A stretch of DNA of 64,000 bases, taken from Pectobacterium carotovorum (GTDB taxonomy: Bacteria; Pseudomonadota; Gammaproteobacteria; Enterobacterales; Enterobacteriaceae). The translations under genes and the position numbers were made by a program. The notes beneath the pieces are model-generated. The model made no database searches. It worked only from the letters and a program-made list of their open reading frames with translations, and was not told the DNA's origin. Every line of letters begins with the position of its first letter. Within the stretch, counting starts at the first letter, position 1. The DNA lies in the NCBI RefSeq assembly GCF_033898505.1, contig NZ_JAXAFK010000001.1, forward strand, positions 806,001 to 870,000. Direction: 5' to 3'. Shown piece by piece: positions 63,841 through 64,000 of the stretch.

Positions 63841-64000
63841 ATGACCGCGAAACAACGCAACACGCAGAGCGTGACCATGACAGTAGAGCGTGCCTTACTG
63901 GTAAGAGCGCGTGAGGCGGGTATTAATCTGAGTGCCACCCTGACAACCGCCCTGGATGCAGAGCTTCGCTATCGTGAAGCGAAAAAATGGCAGGAAGAAA
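63841..64000 (+). CDS. ccdA: CcdA-type antitoxin (partial, cut by window edge)
   Basis: The first 53 residues of an antitoxin: MTAKQRNTQSVTMTVERALL, with the ribbon-helix-helix pattern followed by LRYREAKKWQEE, like chromosomal CcdA. GGGAGAGAAACC precedes the ATG. CcdA neutralises the gyrase poison CcdB, whose gene should lie just beyond the window. The locus adjoins a broken BhsA-like gene, so it is probably an integrated module. Confidence 0.82.
   Translation, partial: MTAKQRNTQSVTMTVERALLVRAREAGINLSATLTTALDAELRYREAKKWQEE

Overview
The window looks like chromosome of a soft-rot enterobacterium, most likely Pectobacterium or a close relative. The main reasons are an ExpR/VirR-type LuxR acyl-homoserine-lactone receptor, enterobacterial proteins close to their E. 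coli relatives (YghU, YaiL, YmjA, Cdh, CheV, FepA, PqiB/C), and a dispersed palindromic repeat of a kind I associate with this group. No rRNA, tRNA or CRISPR array was seen. Identifications rest on reading motifs and on remembered family sequences; no database search was run.

0-5.3 kb: a sulfonate/taurine-type ABC transporter (ATPase cut by the left edge, a permease that is two permeases fused in one chain, and a divergent binding protein), a LysR regulator, and the CDP-diacylglycerol pyrophosphatase gene cdh.

5.4-14.4 kb: a self-contained yersiniabactin-type uptake locus without synthesis genes: FyuA receptor, YbtX-like MFS protein with a small unknown partner, the AraC regulator YbtA, and the ABC importer pair YbtP/YbtQ. 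Three copies of one bipartite operator with identical spacing sit upstream of the three transcription units, each next to a Fur-like site. This looks like a siderophore-piracy module. A solo LuxR receptor and a long intergenic repeat follow.

15.9-22.2 kb: a TetR regulator facing a pqi (MCE lipid transport) operon in which PqiA is encoded as two genes, a DUF3313 lipoprotein, the frameshifted start of a response regulator, and cheV.

22.3-40.8 kb: a FepA-like enterobactin receptor, a tandem TetR-TetR regulator, three MFS exporters, and a dense set of small redox genes (YghU-type GST, NmrA/SDR oxidoreductases, DoxX protein, aldo-keto reductase, Tat flavodoxin). Two HxlR regulators, a LysR and a MerR lie among them, which suggests an electrophile, quinone or drug stress island.

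41-48.5 kb: a 6-phospho-beta-glucosidase, an OmpR-type two-component system facing a small lipoprotein gene, a cold-shock-domain protein, YaiL, and a diguanylate cyclase.

48.6-59.8 kb: a folate-independent methionine synthase pair (MesD with the DUF1852 protein MesX), YmjA, a gamma-glutamylcyclotransferase-like protein, a second (TyrZ-type) tyrosyl-tRNA synthetase, and a zinc-starvation island. The island holds a COG0523 GTPase and an aztABC-like zinc importer whose last gene fuses an AztD-like beta-propeller to a ZinT domain through a His-rich linker. Both halves carry a palindrome with the core ATGTTATAACAT, probably Zur operators.

59.9-64 kb: mobile and acquired DNA. An IS3-family element is interrupted inside orfA by an IS110/IS1111-type element. 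It is followed by an AT-rich RelA/SpoT-domain gene, the signal-peptide stub of a BhsA-like gene, and the start of ccdA cut by the window end.
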